Source of the DNA: Phoenix dactylifera
Taxonomy: Eukaryota > Streptophyta > Magnoliopsida > Arecales > Arecaceae
Length of the DNA: 64,000 bases
Assembly: GCF_009389715.1 (NCBI RefSeq)
Contig: NW_024067834.1
Span: 372,001 to 436,000 of the forward strand
Reading direction: 5' to 3'
The notes beneath the pieces are model-generated. The model made no database searches and was not told where the DNA came from. It saw only the letters and a program-made list of their open reading frames with translations. The position numbers were made by a program, and so were the translations under genes. Positions 1 through 14,190 of the stretch are shown piece after piece. How positions within the stretch are numbered: the first letter of the stretch is position 1; every line of letters begins with the position of its first letter.

Positions 1-1081
1 CATTTCATCACCCAACATCCCGCGTTTCAAGAGACAAGCTAGAGAGAGAACAAAACATAAATAGGTTCGGGCTCCTGTGATACAAGAGGAGACTACACAC
101 CTGGCCATGAAGAAGGGAAGCAATGGTGAGATACCAAGCAGTGTAGGTTGTCATTAGGAGGCCCAAGAAGGACCATATCCTATAGTTGTGGAAGGATGGG
201 ATGAACACTGTGGTGGCACAGCAAACCCCAAAAATATAGGTCCATGTCCTCTTGTCCAGCTTGTCATTGATGTAGTATATGTTGCTGACACCGAGGAGAC
301 ACGGAAACAACCATAGATCAGCCCTCTGTGTGCTCTTTACCCTCCCTGTAGTAATCTTTGGAAAAAAAGGAAGGAACAAGCAAAGAGCAGCTAATACCTA
401 GCACAAGCAATGAGCTGAATGACGGATCCAAAGAGAAGAAAAGTGCAGTTGAAGGCCAATCCCACGTTCCTCCAGTGCTTCCCTAGCATCCCATCTAGCA
501 CCTCGAACCACTATTTTTCATAACAAAACAAGAGCGAAAAGCATAACAATTAAAAAAAAAACCCAAGAAAATGGCCTTGGACGGTAGTTGACAGTAAACA
601 AAGATCAGTGGAGAGAGAAATACCTGGATGACATGGTTCCTGAAGTCCACCTTCTCCCTCTCCTTCCGAGTCCTATACTCCACATAGAGAATGCTGATGA
701 GGTAAGCCGTCCAGCTACCCATGAGACCATAAAACAGTTGGAACAGGATACCACTCATCATTCCCAGCTGTGAGAAAGAGTACGGGAGTGTAAGTAGCAC
801 CTGGGCCACCTGAGTGCCAAACCAATCCAATGTCAGTCCATTTTGTGGTGAGAAATGAGAAGAAAGGGAAGGAAACGACGAAAGGGAGTAGCGAAGGGGT
901 GTTGGACCTGGTTGGAAGCGCAACTGAACCAAGCGTCATAGGCTGAGCCGCCATGCCAGAGGAGGCTGGAGAGCCTTGATTTGACGGTCCTGAAGTCCCC
1001 TTCCTGCTCCATCTCTATGTACCTCCCTACCATCACCGTCTCCACCACCTTGTCCTCGTTCCCGTTCGAGGTCGACCCCAT
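1..1081 (-). CDS. AUX1/LAX auxin influx carrier, 5' part (first ~219 residues; runs off the left edge)
   Basis: This is a proton-coupled auxin (IAA) importer of the plasma membrane, in the amino-acid/auxin permease family. Four minus-strand exons can be read: 908-1081, 624-809, 398-510 and 101-284. All borders are GT-AG and the joins are in frame. The N-terminus is acidic, then comes the family hallmark LWHGGSAYDAWFSCASNQ (residues 41-58). Next are VAQVLLTLPYSFSQLGM and GSWTAYLISILYVEYR, then WFEVLDGMLGKHWRNVGLAF and NIYYINDKLDKRTWTYIFG, all typical of AUX1/LAX membrane helices. The start at 1081 is an ATG; further upstream in the frame there is no better candidate. Bases 1-100 are intron. 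About half of the usual ~480 residues lie beyond the window. I cannot tell which LAX paralogue it is. The family assignment is very firm. Confidence 0.96.
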
Positions 1082-1244
1082 CTCCCTCCTTAGCTTTGCG
1101 TGCTCTCTCTACTAGCTCCAAGTTCTCTTGTTCGTTATTCCTTCGTCCTTTCCCTCTCTCCCTTGTTTGCGTTGTAGCCGACGAAATGGCACGGCTAGGA
1201 AGCTACCGTTTGGACTTCCGCTGGGAAAGAAACGGGTTGGCCTT

Positions 1245-1253
1245 CTATTTATA
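1245..1253 (-). promoter_or_regulatory. TATA box of the LAX gene
   Basis: On the minus strand this reads TATAAATAG. It lies about 165 bases upstream of the ATG at 1081, implying transcription start near 1215 and a 5' UTR of about 130 bases. The position is inferred from the motif alone. Confidence 0.6.
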
Positions 1254-4200
1254 TTGCCTTCCTGCTCCACGCGAGCGGCCCTACCCGGTTCACTCGCGAG
1301 TCCTCTGCACCCGAACCACGAGGGTTCGCCAATCGTGATTAATTAAGAGTAAAGGCCTTATTATTATTATTATTATGTTTAATTAAGAATAAAGTCATAT
1401 TAAAATTATTACATTAATTAATTCTTTTCCCGGTAGCTTTCCACCGCCCGCTAAAATTACTGAAACGCCCTGAAGTGTGTGGCGCCGCACCCATGAAGAG
1501 TATTAACTAATTTTGGATTATACGTGGGTTTCCCATGACGCTTGGCTCTACTCTCACGTACTCGCATACCGGACCCGTTCAATATTAGATGTTACCAATT
1601 GTAGGCCTGGTTGGATCGTGGTCTAAGTTTGGGTTCGGTTTATTCTAGATTCTTTTGACAAGATCTTAATTAAGCATGTCAAGTTCAGTCCGGAACATTG
1701 ACTTCCGGGACGAGAGGGGTCTCTCCTGATTGGTTTAGTTTCTGTCTACTTCTCCACTTTTGCCTCGAAACCAGTTTCTTAGCATATTTATCATTCTATC
1801 ATTCTCCCTCTTTTTGCTTCTTATTGAAATTTAACACCGGTAGAGACTGAACTGATCATCGAATTAAATTTGCGTAAGCCAAATCGGACCATGTCGAGCA
1901 GCTTTGGCATGCAGTAATAAATAGATCAAAGTATAGATGAAAATTATAGACAGTATTGGCATCGTTCGGTCCAACTCCAACTCAAGAATATTTTTTTTAC
2001 TATTAAGAACTAAGATATAAAATCAAATGAAGTCAAGATTCAAGCCAATATTCTCTGATTTCAACATCCAATGATTTTACCAACCGTGCTTGTCGGCATT
2101 CTCAACCTTAAATATAAATGGATCCAGTGGATCCAATTCTACAAGTCAACATCTAGTCCAATTTTGACATACAGCCACCTAACTTTTCTTAAAGTAAAAA
2201 GTATACATGGCCGCCTAATTTGATCCAGGGTTGGGGTTGGTCTAGGTTGAGTTTAGATGAATCCAAACCGAGCAGAAGCTTTTAACTTATTTACCTAGCA
2301 TGTCCATGATGGCGATGGACGGCTATGATTGCCAATCTTTTATATGTGGCTTCGATCCATGGTTTAAAATGTGCAATCTCGGAGGTGAAGAGAGGAATTT
2401 CCTAAGGAGGATCTCGCTGAGAAGGAGGAAGACCACATTATTGCATCCGGGCGAGCGTGTTCGCTTTTGCGAGGGGAGGGGCCGCAAAGGCGCTTTACCA
2501 CATGGGGGCCGGTGGAGTCGAGGAAGAAAAACAAACCAAAACAATGAGGTTGGAGAAGCTTGGGCCCCACCGAATGTGTCAGGTTAGGGCCGACAGGCGG
2601 ATCGAGTGTTTGGGCCGTGTGCCCCGGGGAAACGGCAAACTCCTCTGTAACATTTCCCTCCTTTCCCTTACTGTTTTCCATTTACTTTTGTTCTCTCGAG
2701 GCCTAGTGCTTGCTCCACCACTTTCTTTTGGAACGCATCCCACACCCCCATCATGCTGGAATTCTTTTTATCACCAAATTGTTTGTGTGAGAGAGAGATA
2801 CACGCCCCTTTGGCTCTAAACCATCTTGCTACATATTTGTCATACCCATCTTCTCTTGCCCATATGAACTTAGTTTGGTCCGCAGAGGAGGGGAAGAAAC
2901 AAGTATGGTCGAGGGAGAAATAAAGAAATACTTTGTATTTGATTGGAGTTTTTAAAGAAGAGATATAGAAAGTAAATTTTTTATGAAAATAAGATTTCTA
3001 TATCTGATAAGAAAGAAAAATTCATATGGGACATGAAAAAGTTCAATTCCTACTGGCTAAAAATTAGAATTTCTTTTTTTCCAAAAGTGCTCCTAAGTTT
3101 TTTGATAGAATATGGTAAGGTTTTTCTCTTTAATAAGGGCATAATCAATATTTTATATAACTTTTCTATGAAAGTAAATGCTTAACTATAAGCTATTTTG
3201 AAATATGGCATTTTTCTATGATCAACAAACATATAAAAACCACTTTTTCAGATATATTATACCCAGGAGTTAGGCATCAGGCATCAGCTTTTTAGAAAAA
3301 AATATTCTAGTGAATAAAAATTATTTCCATAAACCAAACGAGTTCCATATCTCATATGGAAAACAATAGGAACTAATGAGAATATGCAGTGATGGTTATA
3401 CCTTAAAGCTATTAATTGGTTAAACTAATATAAGCATTTTCAATCAGAGAAATGCGAAGAAATTTTGAGTATAACTGTAAATTTGAATTTACGAGGCCCT
3501 TTCTTTAAAGAAGATAGTCGGCAGGTTTTCTACCCCGGTCGGCCCGTCACATTTTGTTTGTGATGTGAGCAATTTCATTCAGAGATGATCAAGAAATTTC
3601 GAGCACAACTACGGCTTTGAATTTACAAATTACAAGGCTCAATGTCAGGCTGATAGCTGGAAGGGTTGTTGCTATGGGTAGTTCTCTTACAGAAAAAAAG
3701 AAAAAGAAAAAGAAAAAAGTTGTGGCTAGTTCTCCATGATTCATACGTAACAAATCGTGATTCTTCCACAAGTATTCAGAAGGGGGAAGAGGTCAAGTTT
3801 GATAATGAATTCAACTATGGGGCATTAAGTTTCACATTTGAAAGTACTTGTATGGAAATAAGAAGACCAACATCATCTTGAGAAAAAGGGGACCAGCAAA
3901 CGCAGTTTAATATGCCAAAATCAAATTCTTTAACCATATATTCCCTCAAAAAAAGGCTCTCTAACCACATCTATTGTTTCACTGCATGAACTCTTTGTTT
4001 CTCGAGCTACCAATTAAAATTCCTCATGACCTCTTTCCTCCGGAAAAAAAAAAAGCCTCCAATCCCTCCAATGTGATGCTATATATTATTTACTCTACTC
4101 TTATCTAGTATTAGTTTCTTGTGTCAACAATGGTGATTATAGCAGCGCATATTTTATCTCATCTAGCACTCTTATTGTTATTGTTGGAAATCAGATTTCG

Positions 4201-4699
4201 AGGTGATCGCGAACCAGAAGAAGGAGCTTCTGCCGCAAGCGGTGGCAGATGGCTGTCTTTGGTAGACCTGCAAAAAGCTCAGGCCGGGAGATTCGGCGAA
4301 GGCCCTCCGATGCTTAAATCAGAGAGGATTTTTGGAAATTTTAATGGAGAAATCTTTTTGTCGAGGGGGGAAGTCCCTCTCTCCCCGGAGTTCCACCCTC
4401 TTTATAGAAGGGGGTGTGGCGGTTATTCGCAATCGGATGCAATTGCACAAATCTTGAGTTAAATAAATTACCTTAGATGGCACGAAATTTCAGGCTAGCT
4501 GGCAATCGATTGAGATTGCAAGGATTCAAATTTGACGGCTGTTGTGATGGAGACTGCGGGATTTGATTCCGAATATGGAGGATTTGGTGACCCCTTCTTT
4601 ATGCAGACGCCCCGATTTAGAGACCGGCTTGACCTTCGGTAGAGTTGGGGTTGGTCTCAGCTTCTGACTAGGTCTTTCTTGGCCTCGAGATCAGTCAAG
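1254..4699. other. Intergenic, no gene recognised
   Basis: AT-rich upstream DNA of the LAX gene. It contains a short (TTA)n run near 1358-1376 and degenerate repeat-like sequence at 1580-2270. Open frames at 2300-2820 and 4121-4462 match no family I know and have no plausible splice structure. I see no tRNA or other RNA gene. Confidence 0.5.
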
Positions 4700-4850
4700 C
4701 TTTGCTTAGCCGAGACCGAAATCACGCTCGCTAAGACCATGTCCGTCGAGACCATGCTTACCGAGATCACGTTCTCCGAGACCATGCTTACCGAGATCAC
4801 GTTCGAAGAGGCTATGCTTACCGAGATCACATTCGCCGAGGCTAGGCTTA
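4700..4850. repeat. Minisatellite, 30-bp unit
   Basis: Three clear consecutive 30-bp units start at 4751, 4781 and 4811, each built on ACCATGCTTACCGAGATCAC with small changes. A partial unit begins at 4841, and more diverged copies run back to about 4700. Because 30 is a multiple of three, both strands give repetitive open frames. These are a by-product of the repeat. Confidence 0.85.
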
Positions 4851-7768
4851 CCATCGGATGTGGGTGTTTTAACCCTATGCATTGGGTGATCCACTTTTTC
4901 TCCCATCACTTATGATGGTGGGAATTATAAGAATACTTGACAACATTAGAGGAAGTTTTAGGTTTAGCTATATGGTAGGTCTATGCAATTATCGCAGGAT
5001 AGCATGCCTTAAACGATTTGGCCATTTTGACATCAAGAATTCCATGCACCTCTTGTATTATTCATGTATTGTTTCAAGCAGTATGCCTAGTGAAAATAAT
5101 GAGCCTGCACATGCCATGATTTGATGAATCTTCTTCCATTTCAAATCAGACCCCTTCTAATCGCTCTACCTCAGCCTTTTGTTAGAGTTCAAGCATTAGG
5201 TCATGCCTGCTCAATCCTATAAATTTGGCCAGTCCATAAAACCAAGAAGTGTTGTGCTGAGTTTATGCTCTTTTGTAACTAGTTCCAGATTGGCAGTTCA
5301 TACCATATGATTAGCAATGATTGAAGTCCCACTACTTCAGTTGCTACTCATATTATCTTCTTATTCCAGTTCTCAACATCGATATACTAAAAGCTTTCCA
5401 TCATAAAAGTATATAAGAGAACTGGTTTCCAATTGCTCTAGTGCTACTGCTTCTGAAAGAAAAGCTTTTACAGACCATAAAAGTTTGACCAAACAAACGC
5501 TTTGCTGAACCTTTATTTCCTAGTTCAGTTATTTAAAAGACCCGGTCAAGTCACAAACCAGGGACAGCATTAATTCAAATTTGAAAGCAGAGAAAGGATA
5601 GGATGGACACATAAAGCTTCAAGAATTTTAAAGAAAGATCCTTTTGTCCAGCCTTAGAGAGCAGGACTCTACATTAATTTCCTTTGCGAACTATTGAAGC
5701 CATCGTAAAGTGCAGACCTTCTCATGATTTCTTCAGAGTTTTCACGCGCTGGGCATGGGGTAAATGATCTTTAGCTTTTAGTGCACCACCATCTCAGAGC
5801 AATGAACAACAGAAGAGCATGAGGGGTTGAGGAGCAATTGTGGGACTCGGGAGATCCCCCCTCTCACTTCCCAACAGTAGCTATAGGACTCCATGATGGT
5901 CCCAAATTCCATAGCAAAGCACAAACTGTGCCTCTGCCCGTATGAGTATGATGAGATCTCTTATCATCCCACCAGAACCAACATCATATTGTCTTCCTGA
6001 GGAGCTCCTTTTTCCTCCTCCTTTTAACCCCAAGATGAAGGGACCAAAACCAAGTTCCCATTATAGCTATCTAACATGTAGAGGTCGAGAGTAATGTGGT
6101 CAAAGCTCTCTAGTTTTCATGAATTGTGATCCCATCCTTTATCAGCATTGCGTAAAGAGGCCTTCATTTAAGCCAAAAGGTGGCAAAAGATTTGCTTTGT
6201 TTAAGTGGTTCGTTAAACTTTGTACTCAATGGGCTTGCATCACCATTGGGACCCATATGGAGACCATGAGAGCAGGAGTGGGATAATGTGGTGCAAGGAG
6301 ATCATGAGCGTTATCACACATGCAGGAATCTAATAGAAAAGCTAGCAAGCATTGACACTGCAACAGCTTTCTCTCTTCCTTATGCTTGTCCCTCCAATAT
6401 CCCTCACTTGCTGAGGAATAGAAGAACAACATAAGAAAACCATGTGAGGCTGTCTTCCAGCGACAATAGTACTATGGGGCCGTGGACTACGCTGTTGGGA
6501 TTCTCTATTGTTGCCTGGGCCATGGACAGATTGTTCCCAAAGTTCTTTTCGACTCCAAAATAAAAATACGTTTTAGTATCCCTTTAATTAAAATTTACGA
6601 CAATAATAGTTTGTACACACTGCAACTTGATTAGAAATGCATGTTCGGCTGCGAACTTAACAACAAGCAAAAATATTTAATCTCTATATCTTGAAAGATG
6701 ATGATACAGTTTGGTTGATCAGCAGATGTATCTTTGTTTGTCGGGTGACGAAGTAAATTTTATTTTAAGCAATATAGCTTAAAATTCTTGATGGCAAGAT
6801 GTAAATAAATGCAAGCGTCCAATTTAGGATATTGCTCAAGATAATACCTCTATTTATCAACATATTGATATGTTAGATTTTATATTGTAATCCTTTTTAA
6901 CAAGCATTTTGAAATTTTATAAAATAACTTATCTTTTGCATCGATATGAAGTAAATTCACGTGCGAAGCACATGCCTGGACTAGTGTGTGCCAATGAGTA
7001 GAGGACTCGAATCAATACGAGTTTATTAGACTAGATTGGAGATGCTCATTCACTCAAATGAGCTACAAGCTTCAAAGCGTATCCAGTGTTAAAAATTAGG
7101 TTGGAGGCAAACCAAGACTTGACACGAGCCAGAGCCACATTCGACTTGAACCCAATGAACAAGTCAAGATCCCAGTTTGAACAGGCTGACGTCTGGCGGC
7201 CCAACTCGACCCAAGAGCCGTTACTACCTACTCGTTAGGTCGCTTCAAGCTCAAACTCGACAAAATTTCATAGACTTTCGATTCTTCACCTTAGTTCAGG
7301 TTTTATTTGGGCCAAGTTGATTTAGAAGCAAGGTGACTGGAAAAGTCAAGATGGCATGCGCCAAAAATCAAATTGTTCCATAGATTAGTGAGGTTCTTCA
7401 TTTTATTTTCTTTTGTAATTCAATGATAACATTATAAAATTCATAAGAATATATATTTTTGTAAAATAGTTATTTATTTGAATAAAATTGTAAGCTTAGT
7501 ATGAATAAAATGTGTTTGATACATCAAAAGGTGTTATAAAATTTTTTGCAAGGCAAACGGGATTTTTAAGGAAATTAGAGAGCTCTTGTTTACCAAGATG
7601 GAGATTAACAGTACCTAAAATTGATTCTATTCCAGATTTTGTATCCAAGTCTAATTCAAAATGGGTGACTAGGCCTAGTCAAAACCCAAGTTGTAGACCA
7701 GGTACGCTGATCCGAGAGGAGCACAGCCGATTTCATATATATATTATTGGAGCTTTTGGTTGTTGTTA

Positions 7769-7770
<2 letters not shown>
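4851..7770. other. Intergenic, no gene recognised
   Basis: No conserved protein, RNA gene or transposon terminus was recognised here. 5700-6540 has a more balanced base composition than its surroundings but only short, unrecognised open frames. Confidence 0.45.

Positions 7771-7838
<68 letters not shown>
7771..7838. repeat. (AT)34 microsatellite
   Basis: An uninterrupted run of 34 AT dinucleotides follows a short ATATAT run at 7736-7744. Such tracts are highly variable in length in plants. Confidence 0.97.
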
Positions 7839-7843
<5 letters not shown>

Positions 7844-10800
7844 AATGTTTGCCCGTCATCTTGCTTCATTTAAGCACTTGCTGACTTTAAACTTGACTCG
7901 GATCTTACTCTAATAAACACCTCTTGGTTCCTAAATGACATGAAATAGAATAATAAGTAGTACCTACGTTTTGACTTCGTCATGTTAATATCAATTTATT
8001 CAATTATGACGTGTCTTATTCAAAAGAAGATAAACTCTAGCAGTTTTGAAAATGGATCCTAAATGCATGGTTCTCTAAGTTTCCATCATTTAGCCATAAT
8101 TAATATCTTTATGAGTTGAAGGCTTCATTATCCTCCATATCAAGCACGCAGAAGATGAAGTGATAACAGGTAGGGCATCCATGGTTGGGCTAGTCCGCAT
8201 GGTTCGATGATCCAACCTGAGAAAATCCGGGCTTGGGCTGTAATTTTAACTTGGAAGCCGCGTCATCCTGAAATATTCTGTGCTGAGCCTGGGTTCAGTT
8301 GTCCACTAAACATAAATATGAGCTTGACTTGGCCCGGCCCAGTCCAAAATATTACCCACGGTTGAGCCGGGCCTTCGCTTGGGACCCTTGGGTTTAGAGC
8401 TTATCATGGGCCGAGCATGGATCAACAATGACATAGGCCCATCAGGAATTCTGACTTAAAATGAAAAGTGTAGGCCCGAGACTCGGCCCATAATAAGCTC
8501 TACTTGGGTTGGGCGTGTTTGAGGCCAGGTTGGGCTCGAGCTTGATCTCTAAGTTCCATGTTTCTTTCAACCCTAGACCCAATCCAGCCCAAGCCAACCC
8601 ATTACCAGCCCTTAGTAACAATTTAACTTCAAGGTGGTGATGCATTAACGATTTGTTGAGTTGGACTTGTACTTCCTGAGTAAGGTTGGGGTTCACTAAA
8701 GCACAAGATCTATAAATTGGAGCAATGTTCGATTTTTTGGTCGAGATCAATTTGAAACCTCTTGCTGGTTCCGGCCTAAACCGACCAAAAATAGCTGAAC
8801 CCTTGGACTGTTATAAAATCCATGCTGCCTTGAAACAATCTAAATTTTATTCATTAACCTCAGCTGGAGCATCTTGGAAGACATCACAGAATGGCACACT
8901 ATGCGCATGTTCAAACTGCATCATTTTGTGGGTTTTGTCCGGAAATTAAATTGTTTGCTAGTGCTAGTGGGTCACCCAAAAATCTCGTTTAGCATAAAGA
9001 CAGACCACTATTAATGAAACTGTGAAATATGGCCAGATGGAGAACTGCTTGAGATCTTTTATTCACATTGTCGGTCAGTGATATGACAAACCATGACTTG
9101 AAAAATTCTGGTTAGTCGTCACTCTTCAGAAAACATTCTGCCAGCATCACTCGTGGATCGCTTGTGGGCTGATGTGGTTTGTGATAGGAATTTTTGGAAG
9201 CTTTCGTATTGGCATCAATTATTCAAGTACTTTTGAGAACTCTGATAGGGGTTACTATTTAATCAGATTCCTTTTTTTTTTTTTCTTTTTCTTTGGAGAT
9301 TCCTGATAAGTATGCGAGAGGAACAACTCGTAGTGTCTTTTTTTGACGAATGATTTGAGGCACCTTTTTCTTGTTGATTAATCATTCATTTCCATGATTT
9401 TTATATGAAGCAAGATAAGCCAGCCTTGCCTGCTTCCATGGGCAGTTTTCACATTGGCAAGCCTTGGAATCCTTGGTGAGGCGGAGGATTCGGTCGTTGC
9501 TTTTCTTAACAACATTCTCCACATTGTGCATTACCACCTAAACCTATTCAAAGACTTTTTTTTTCTGTAAATCAGATTCATTATTGCCATCTAATATAAA
9601 CGCAATCATGAGAATCAAAAAATAAAATATAAAAAAACTCAAAACAAACATCCATCACAATAATCTGTAAGATATCCTCTGTGTGATTGGCCACATATCA
9701 TGCCATCAAATCCAATATATTCAATGGCTCTCATCGTGCTGCTCTGAGCTTGTATATTTTCCTTCTGAATGGTGCTTTTTTATATTTTTTTGGTAAAATA
9801 CTTAAATGCTTTACACTCGAAACTTTCAAATGTTATACGTCACCAACTTTTAAAAAGCGGTATCAAAGGATTTGAATTGTATCTTTTGCATAAAAGAATG
9901 ATAGGTTTTTTTTTTTGTAACGTCAATCATTATTAGATCATATCGCATAAAGATGTCAAGATACTTGCCATCCAAAGAAAACACCATTCTTTTTAATTTT
10001 TTTTATTATGATGAACTAAATACTTGTTCGCTACAAATTACTGAATTTAGTGCTATACTTTATTTATTTTTTGCAAACAGCAAGTATTGTTAACCAAGGA
10101 AAATAACTCGTGATAAAGACAAGATATGTTTTGACCAGAAAAACCCGTGCTCGAAATAATAAATTTTATCGAGTACGGGCTTTTGTCGGTAAAGAGGAAT
10201 CAAATGATTCAAGTGGAGTTTTTTGTAACGTATCAATAAGATAGATTCAATGTACATAAATCTCAAAGCAACTATGATCCAAAAGAAAAGAAAAGGAGGA
10301 GGAGGAAAAATGAATAAAGTTTAAAACCCTAGTTTGCAAGTCGTTTGGGCCATCTCGTGTGGAAGGAATCCAAGGTGCATGATTGTTTCGGAAGCTATTT
10401 TTTGGAGCTTTCGTCAGTGGTCAGAACGCCTTTACGTGAAACCTTATCTTCCCTCCATATAAAAACGAACAGTATAATTAAAACATCTCAATTCGGTGAA
10501 CGTCTTCGCGGAATAAGGAAAAGGGACCTTAGGGCACGTTGAACGACACATAACAACGGCCGCTAAGGGCGGTATAAGACGTTGGGCCACAAGCACCTAA
10601 CCTGCAGACGTAGGGCGTTGGAATTTGGTTTGTCGAGACTTGGGATAACGTTAAAATTTCCCCAACGTCATAATTGTCCTTCTTTCAATTTTCTAACGTT
10701 TTAGGTACCCAACTCTAACATCAATGCAAGGCACTGACACCATGTAGGCTATACTACTATTTTTTTTTTTTTCAATTGCTTGTGATGTAGAAGATGGATG

Positions 10801-13800
10801 GCCTTGTTGCTTAAATTTTAGGTAATAAGTCCTGTTGAGCGATCTACATTGTAATAAATTAATAATCAACAGATGTATCTTATTTGTTATATACTGAAAG
10901 AAAAAGAATTCTGAATTTGAAGGATCTTTCTAAAAGATTCATACTCTCAAGCATGTCAAGGGGGGAAGAAACAATATTGCCCATTTTTCAATGCATTATA
11001 CTTTTAAATCACTATTTATTACTTATCATCTACGTATTTAAGTATGTTATATTTCTTAACGTGCAGGGATTTGGTTTGCTGATTTCCCAATTGAGGAGGA
11101 ACATGACTTTCCCCTCTTTATCGTGGATTGTGTGGGCGGACCGTCTACCGGCGGAATATCGTTGCCAATGCTTCGAAATCGTGTGAACTTAATTCTATGC
11201 GAACACCGGGGTATTCTCTAATTTTTCATATGCGGTCCTCATGAAAGACGAGTGGTTTTAGGTTCAAGAGCAAAGCATATGGATGTGCTGCATATACATG
11301 TGAAAAATGGATAGGATGTTTTAATTTGGCATGTTGATTGAGGATAGTACGTCTTGGTTTTATATGGGCCTAAATAGTTATGGTTTGTTGCATGATATAT
11401 AGTGCTAGCTTTGTACCTAAGATAAAAAGTAACGCAGTGCATAAGAAAAGACGTCGCAAGTTTCAGATTAGTTATACCTTCTAAAACATTAAAGTAAGAC
11501 TAATCTATGGCATGTAGAATTAGATATACTAGCGTCAACAATATTTTTTTTATATGGGCTGTAGATGGTATAATTAATTTTTATTCAAAGCTTGATAAAA
11601 TATTTGTTATTATATGATGACTTGTATGGATATGTATTTAATGCCATATTGATTATATTTTAAAGCGAGATGGAGCATTGTTTATAAACCTAGGCTACCA
11701 TTAATATTATAATATAATTTTTTTTTGATGATGATGGTGATCAGGATCTATCACGGTATTTATGATTGCATTAGTATCTGACAAGAATGGTTGAGAAGCA
11801 TCTATTTTTAATACCAAACTGGTTGTAATATCCGATTATACCAAACAGTGGTGTGATGGTGTCTTTAGTTCTGCATTTATTGTGCGTTGAGGTACTTGTT
11901 CGTTGCAGGTTGCATCCCTTAATATCGTTTTTTTTTCCTTTTTGAACCACTTTAAGAGTTTAGAGATGCTGCAATGAGCCCCCGGTTTTGTGTTACGTGG
12001 ATTCCAAATTAACCGTAAGAGACAGCCAAGTCATATCTAATCATAACAGTGATAAAAAAGGGATTGCAAAACCGGGGGCTCACCAATTATGCTAACTAAG
12101 CAATTATAACAATTATGCCAATTAGTTTATCCCACAACCTGCGGCCAATTGGCATGCACCCGATGGAATAAGTTTATCCCACATCCTGCGGCCGCGGCCT
12201 CGCATCCCACGTCAAATATTGGAATTGGTATGGAAGCGAACGGCAACGCGGCCCAACTAAAATCCACACAAAACGGATAACTGCGATGGAACGAGGCGTG
12301 GATGAAGGCTCGCCAATGCACGTCCGGGCGTGCCGTTGGCACCGCGTCGTGTCACGCCCGATCTGGCGCTGCGTTGGATGGCAAAGCAGCCGCAATGGTG
12401 GCGGGCCCGATCTTAAGGCGGAGGGAGGGAGATTTGTGTTGGTTTGGCTCCCATACTTTTTTTCATCAGCATAAATTTATTTATATATTTTACATTTCCT
12501 TACTGTATTCATGCGTCCTACCAACTTTAGTTACTATCCGCATTAGACTCGTCGGCCGCCGGATTGATAGACCGTTGCAGCTGCAGTTTAGATTCACCTT
12601 ACAACTTAAAAAGCGTTGCCAAACTATGGTATTTTCTGACATTCTTAAACCACATGCTACGTCTCAATATATACTATGAAGAAGCAAAGTTCGAACCTTC
12701 TTGGATTCTTAATCTAAGCTTCAATATCCTCTTTAACTTTAATTTTTAAATAAAATTTTGTGCTTTGGTACAAAAAATAATGAAAATTGCTGAAGTTTGC
12801 CATTAATTCCATGCATCCCAATTATCAGGTATTAACATGGCATTTACGAAATGGTTGAGCCAGAGTCACATTGCACCCAAGGGATCCTTGTATAGGATCC
12901 TGTTCGTGCTGAATTACACTCAAATGCAAGTATACTCCGTGGGTTTTATAGAGATTTATTCGGAGAGAACTTGCACTCAAATGGAAACTTTGAAGGTTAG
13001 CTGTGTAACGATAATATCAGGAGAAAGGTGAATTGTCTTAAGTGTCATAAATGCTTGCACGGAGGTGCTACAAAGATGCTTATGTTCCTGAATACTCAAG
13101 CATAATAATATTTATGCACGAGATTGATTTACTCAAAAGTTTCGATGCTATCATACGGTCAAGAAAAATTCGCAATAACACCCTTGCAAAGAGGTATTTG
13201 TATATGTTAATAGATATTCTTGTTCTTGTTTGATTTGTTTTTTTCCCCCTCCATTACAGATGGAAGACAAATACAATGCGCTCAGAAAAGACACTGATTG
13301 TAGTCATTTGCACCACTACTTTCTTCGCCCTTTATAACATCCTTGATACTCGAAACATGCTATTATATTTTAAATTCCAAAATTATGAAAACCTCTAGAA
13401 ATCATAACTTCTGTTCTTGTATGTCTCTATATAGTAATTGTACTTGTACTCCATCAATTCCTTTAATTAAAAGCTCAAATGAATCTCTACGCTTCTCTTT
13501 TCTAGAGAGTAATAGAAAATTATAATTTCTTAGCATGAACATAACACCTCCCATGTGCACACTTTGTTCAAGCAATTAAAATTAATTGTGGAGTAATCAA
13601 TCTGACATCGGTGGTTCCCAATCAATTAAAAATATTATATTAGTCATATACATCATAACGAATACGGTTTTTTTATTAGTTTTTAGATATCTTATATATT
13701 TTAGATTATTATCAATGATGTGGACCTTAATGTAGAATCTTCAACTTTAACATTATGTCATCGGTCAAAAAGAGTGCCGACTAGGTGGCTGGTAACGTCA

Positions 13801-14190
13801 TTTAGGATTGGTGTCAATGTCTATGAGTTTTACTTCCATCCTCGCTCGTTTTTGGTGGGGTTTCCCCTTCATATATAATTTTCCAAAGATATTTTGTCTC
13901 CTTGCACTCTCTCACCTAAACCCATAGTTAGGCCAGACTAAATTTCTTGATTTTTTTGGTTTTTAAGTATTTTGACGAGCTATTAGTCGTGTCCCATTAC
14001 CATATACCGGTAGTTTTGAGATCAATTAGTTAGTATCTTCCTCTCCTTGCAAGAGATTTCGGGTTCAAATATAAATGGTGATGAACAAACCCCATACCCA
14101 GAGAAAAAGAATTTGCTAGGATCTCATTTAAAGAAAATAAAGTTGAATGACCTTGTTTCCCAGGAGGGCTCTTCTCCTTAGGTTAAGGGT
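7839..14190. other. Intergenic, mostly unrecognised AT-rich DNA
   Basis: Contents are poly-T tracts (near 9270, 9550, 9907 and 10760), a GGGCTTGGGCTG-type degenerate repeat at 8160-8600 and a 24-bp direct repeat (GTTTATCCCACA-CCTGCGGCC type) at 12124-12147 and 12171-12194. A 50-codon open stretch at 11071-11220 is noted under findings. A possible tRNA-derived SINE remnant lies near 14015-14110, with a TTAGTTAG-like A box and CGGGTTCAAAT as B box. No intact gene is seen. Confidence 0.45.

Noticed and set aside
936..1121. Possible uORF overlapping the LAX start
   Set aside because: The frame begins with TTG, not ATG, so it is not a credible eukaryotic uORF.
2300..2819. Overlapping frames on both strands
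   Set aside because: No homology recognised; typical chance frames in a locally GC-richer stretch.
4657..4915. Repetitive proteins on both strands at the 30-bp minisatellite
   Set aside because: By-product of a repeat unit divisible by three; no start context, splice sites or homology.
14015..14110. Possible tRNA gene near CGGGTTCAAAT
   Set aside because: No acceptor stem or cloverleaf can be drawn; at most a decayed SINE.
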